From positions 372,001-436,000 of the forward strand of contig NZ_AP022596.1 of the NCBI RefSeq assembly GCF_010731895.1: 64,000 nucleotides of DNA, given 5' to 3'. Source of the stretch: Mycolicibacterium helvum. Lineage in GTDB: Bacteria; Actinomycetota; Actinomycetes; Mycobacteriales; Mycobacteriaceae. A model generated the notes under the pieces. It saw nothing but the letters and a program-made list of their open reading frames with translations. It ran no database searches and was not told the DNA's origin. Below are positions 62,322-64,000 of this stretch, in pieces. A program made the position numbers and the translations under genes. How positions within the stretch are numbered: position 1 is the stretch's first letter; the number at the start of each line of letters is the position of its first letter.

Positions 62322-63422
62322 TCAGAGGTCGAGTAGCGCCGTCTCCGGCGCCTCGATCAGCCCCCGCAGGTCGGTCAGGAACGCCGCGGCTTGCGCGCCG
62401 TCGGCGACGCGATGGTCGAACGCACACGTCAGCGTCATCGTCGGCCGGGCTACCACCGCATCGTCGACCACAACAGCCCGGGGCTTCAGCGCGCCCATGC
62501 CGAGGATCGCGGCCTCCGGGTAGTTGATCACCGGGACACCGTCGTCGAGTCCCAGCGCACCGAAATTCGACACCGTGAACGTCGATCCGCTCAACTGGGT
62601 GGGCGCCAGTGTGCCGGCCCGGGCCCGCGCCACCACATCGTCGACGGCCGCGGCCAGTCGCCGCGTGGAGCACTCCCGGGTATCGACGACCGGCACCACC
62701 AGGCCACGCTCGGTGGCCACTGCGACCCCCAGCCGCACGTCAGGATGTAGCCGAATCTCCGGTCCGGCTTCGGATTCCACCCAGGTCGCGTTGAGCATCG
62801 GGTGGCGCTCCAAGGCGATGACCAGCAGCCGCAACGTCAGCGCGAAAGGCGTCACCCCGAGCGCGTCCCGAAGCCGCAGCAGCGCCGAGCAGTCCACCTG
62901 CACGCTGGCGTGCGCATCGGGGATCTGGCTGCGCGACAACGCCATGTGGGTGGCCATTCGGGCGTGGACACCGCGCACCGGAACCGTCTGCGACGGCGGG
63001 GCCGTACCGGCAGCGTGCAGCACATCATCGCGGGTGATCACCCCGTCGGTACCCGAACCGGGTTGCAGCTCCTGCAGATCCACCGCGAGGTCGGCCGCCA
63101 GCTTACGGACCTTGGGGGCCGCGCGGGCCCGCCTGCTGCGATCCATACCGTTGTCGATGCCGTAGCCGACCAGTACCGGTGTGCGCGCCTCGGTTTCGAC
63201 ACGCACCAACAGGGTGCCCACCGCCAAGGTTTCCCCCTCGGCGCCACCGAGCTCCACGATCCGGCCGGCATAGGGACTGGGAATCTCGACTTCCGCCTTG
63301 TTGGTCTCAACGGTGCACAAGGTCTGGTTGAGTTCGACGACATCGCCGACGGCGACGGCCCAGCCGGTGATGGTGGCGTCCTCCAGGCCCTCGCCCAGGT
63401 CCGGAACCAGGAAGTCACTCAT
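62322..63422 (-). CDS. bkdC: Branched-chain 2-oxoacid dehydrogenase E2 (dihydrolipoyl acyltransferase)
   Basis: 366 residues. The lipoyl domain is at 1-80 ([30 protein letters not shown]) with Lys42 as the lipoylation site. A peripheral-subunit-binding domain is at ~105-140 ([20 protein letters not shown]). The catalytic domain ends with [16 protein letters not shown], holding the active His and Asp. It moves the acyl group from E1 to CoA in branched-chain keto-acid oxidation. ATGA overlap with bkdB; the layout matches Mycobacterium tuberculosis Rv2495c-Rv2497c. Confidence 0.93.
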   Translation of the reverse strand: MSDFLVPDLGEGLEDATITGWAVAVGDVVELNQTLCTVETNKAEVEIPSPYAGRIVELGGAEGETLAVGTLLVRVETEARTPVLVGYGIDNGMDRSRRARAAPKVRKLAADLAVDLQELQPGSGTDGVITRDDVLHAAGTAPPSQTVPVRGVHARMATHMALSRSQIPDAHASVQVDCSALLRLRDALGVTPFALTLRLLVIALERHPMLNATWVESEAGPEIRLHPDVRLGVAVATERGLVVPVVDTRECSTRRLAAAVDDVVARARAGTLAPTQLSGSTFTVSNFGALGLDDGVPVINYPEAAILGMGALKPRAVVVDDAVVARPTMTLTCAFDHRVADGAQAAAFLTDLRGLIEAPETALLDL

Positions 63423-64000
63423 GGCCGTCGCATCGCTTTCTCGACGCAGTCGAGCAGCCGGTCCACTCCCGGCAGCCAGAGTTTCTCCATCCGGGCAGGC
63501 GGGTAAGGCGTGTCGAATCCGGTGGCGCGCAGCACCGGTGCCTCGAGGTCGTAGAACAGTTCTTCGGAGATCCGGGCCGCCAGCTCAGCTCCGAAGCCCA
63601 GCGTTCGTGGGCCTTCGTGCATGACCACCGCACGGCCGGTTTTGCGGACCGACGCCGCGACAGTGTCGAAGTCCAGTGGGCTCAGCGAGCGCAGATCGAT
63701 GACTTCCACACTGCAGTCTGCGATTTCGGCTGCATTCAGTGCTGCGCCGACCAGCCCACCATAGGTGATCACCGTGACGTCGTCGCCGCTGCGCCGAACG
63801 GCGGCGTTGCCGATGGGTGGTCCCGGCACGGCGAGGTCGACGGCTTCGCGGCCCCAGTAGCGTCGCTTGGGTTCCAGATAGATCACCGGATCGCGGGCGG
63901 CAATCGCGTGCCGAAGTAGCCAGTAGGCATCCGAGGGTGTCGAGGGCACAACGACTTTCAGCCCCGCGGTGTGCACCCAATAGGTTTCGGTGGATTCCGA
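63419..64000 (-). CDS. bkdB: Branched-chain 2-oxoacid dehydrogenase E1 beta subunit, C-terminal part, runs off the right edge
   Basis: The minus-strand frame is open from 64000 to the stop at 63419 (193 codons), so the start lies outside. [59 protein letters not shown] and [20 protein letters not shown] are the transketolase-like C-terminal half of E1 beta (pyruvate/branched-chain type), with the phosphate-binding EPKRRY stretch. With E1 alpha it decarboxylates branched-chain 2-oxoacids using thiamine diphosphate. Overlaps bkdC by 4 nt. Confidence 0.93.
   Translation of the reverse strand, partial: SESTETYWVHTAGLKVVVPSTPSDAYWLLRHAIAARDPVIYLEPKRRYWGREAVDLAVPGPPIGNAAVRRSGDDVTVITYGGLVGAALNAAEIADCSVEVIDLRSLSPLDFDTVAASVRKTGRAVVMHEGPRTLGFGAELAARISEELFYDLEAPVLRATGFDTPYPPARMEKLWLPGVDRLLDCVEKAMRRP

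Noticed and set aside
1..64000. CRISPR arrays, rRNA and tRNA genes
   Set aside because: No regularly spaced repeats with spacers and no cloverleaf or ribosomal sequence were seen by reading; a covariance search would be decisive.

Overview
The window is high-GC actinobacterial DNA that looks chromosomal and mycobacterial (Mycolicibacterium/Mycobacterium type). Pointers are a BkdB-BkdC branched-chain dehydrogenase pair, an Acg-type nitroreductase behind a DosR-like palindrome, secreted VCBS/YVTN proteins with the long mycobacterial leader, CYP135/138-like P450, many ATGA/GTGA coupled starts and several leaderless-looking promoters. No rRNA, tRNA or CRISPR array was found.

Layout. 0-1 kb: N-terminal part of a tyrosine integrase plus a small excisionase-like HTH protein, the edge of an integrated element. 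1-8 kb: a giant AAA/LuxR regulator, a conserved unknown protein, an SDR, an enoyl-CoA hydratase homologue, a haloperoxidase-type hydrolase and a DUF1348 protein. 8-15 kb: a lipoprotein esterase coupled to a complete biotin-independent malonate decarboxylase operon mdcA-B-C-DE-G-H with the beta and gamma subunits fused. 15-24 kb: a second copy of the SDR, an HxlR regulator, decayed Fic and SDR genes, a second AAA/LuxR regulator, a four-gene catabolic operon (cysteine hydrolase, unknown, VOC, ECH) and a RelBE-like toxin-antitoxin pair. 24-34 kb: accessory DNA in which two practically identical ~842-bp direct repeats, each carrying the same HTH-DUF3887 gene, bracket a segment with AraC, haloperoxidase, class II Fic, a DoxX/peroxiredoxin pair and TetR, with fragments of an OYE, a hydrolase and an IS481-type transposase. 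34-49 kb: a stand-alone MraY paralogue, an IS3 remnant, a third LuxR regulator, a secreted VCBS/YVTN protein, YcnI-CopC, P450, an unusual DUF1905-PIN fusion and the Acg nitroreductase. 49-64 kb: a diguanylate cyclase, a four-gene operon (BiuH-like amidohydrolase, FdrA, YlbE/DUF1116, carbamate kinase fused to an allophanate-hydrolase C-terminal domain), a hemerythrin protein, a SARP-type regulator, an ECH, a DUF1214-like secreted protein and the distal part of the bkd operon.

Best candidate for an undescribed system: the operon at 50124-55119. Its parts fit an ATP-yielding route for biuret/allophanate-type N-carbamoyl compounds: a BiuH-like hydrolase gives a carbamoylated product, FdrA/YlbE phosphorolyse it to carbamoyl phosphate, and carbamate kinase makes ATP. 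Three GCAAGT repeats at exact 11-bp steps lie just upstream, the spacing expected for a SARP regulator, and a SARP gene is next door. The substrate is an inference from sequence resemblance and gene context.
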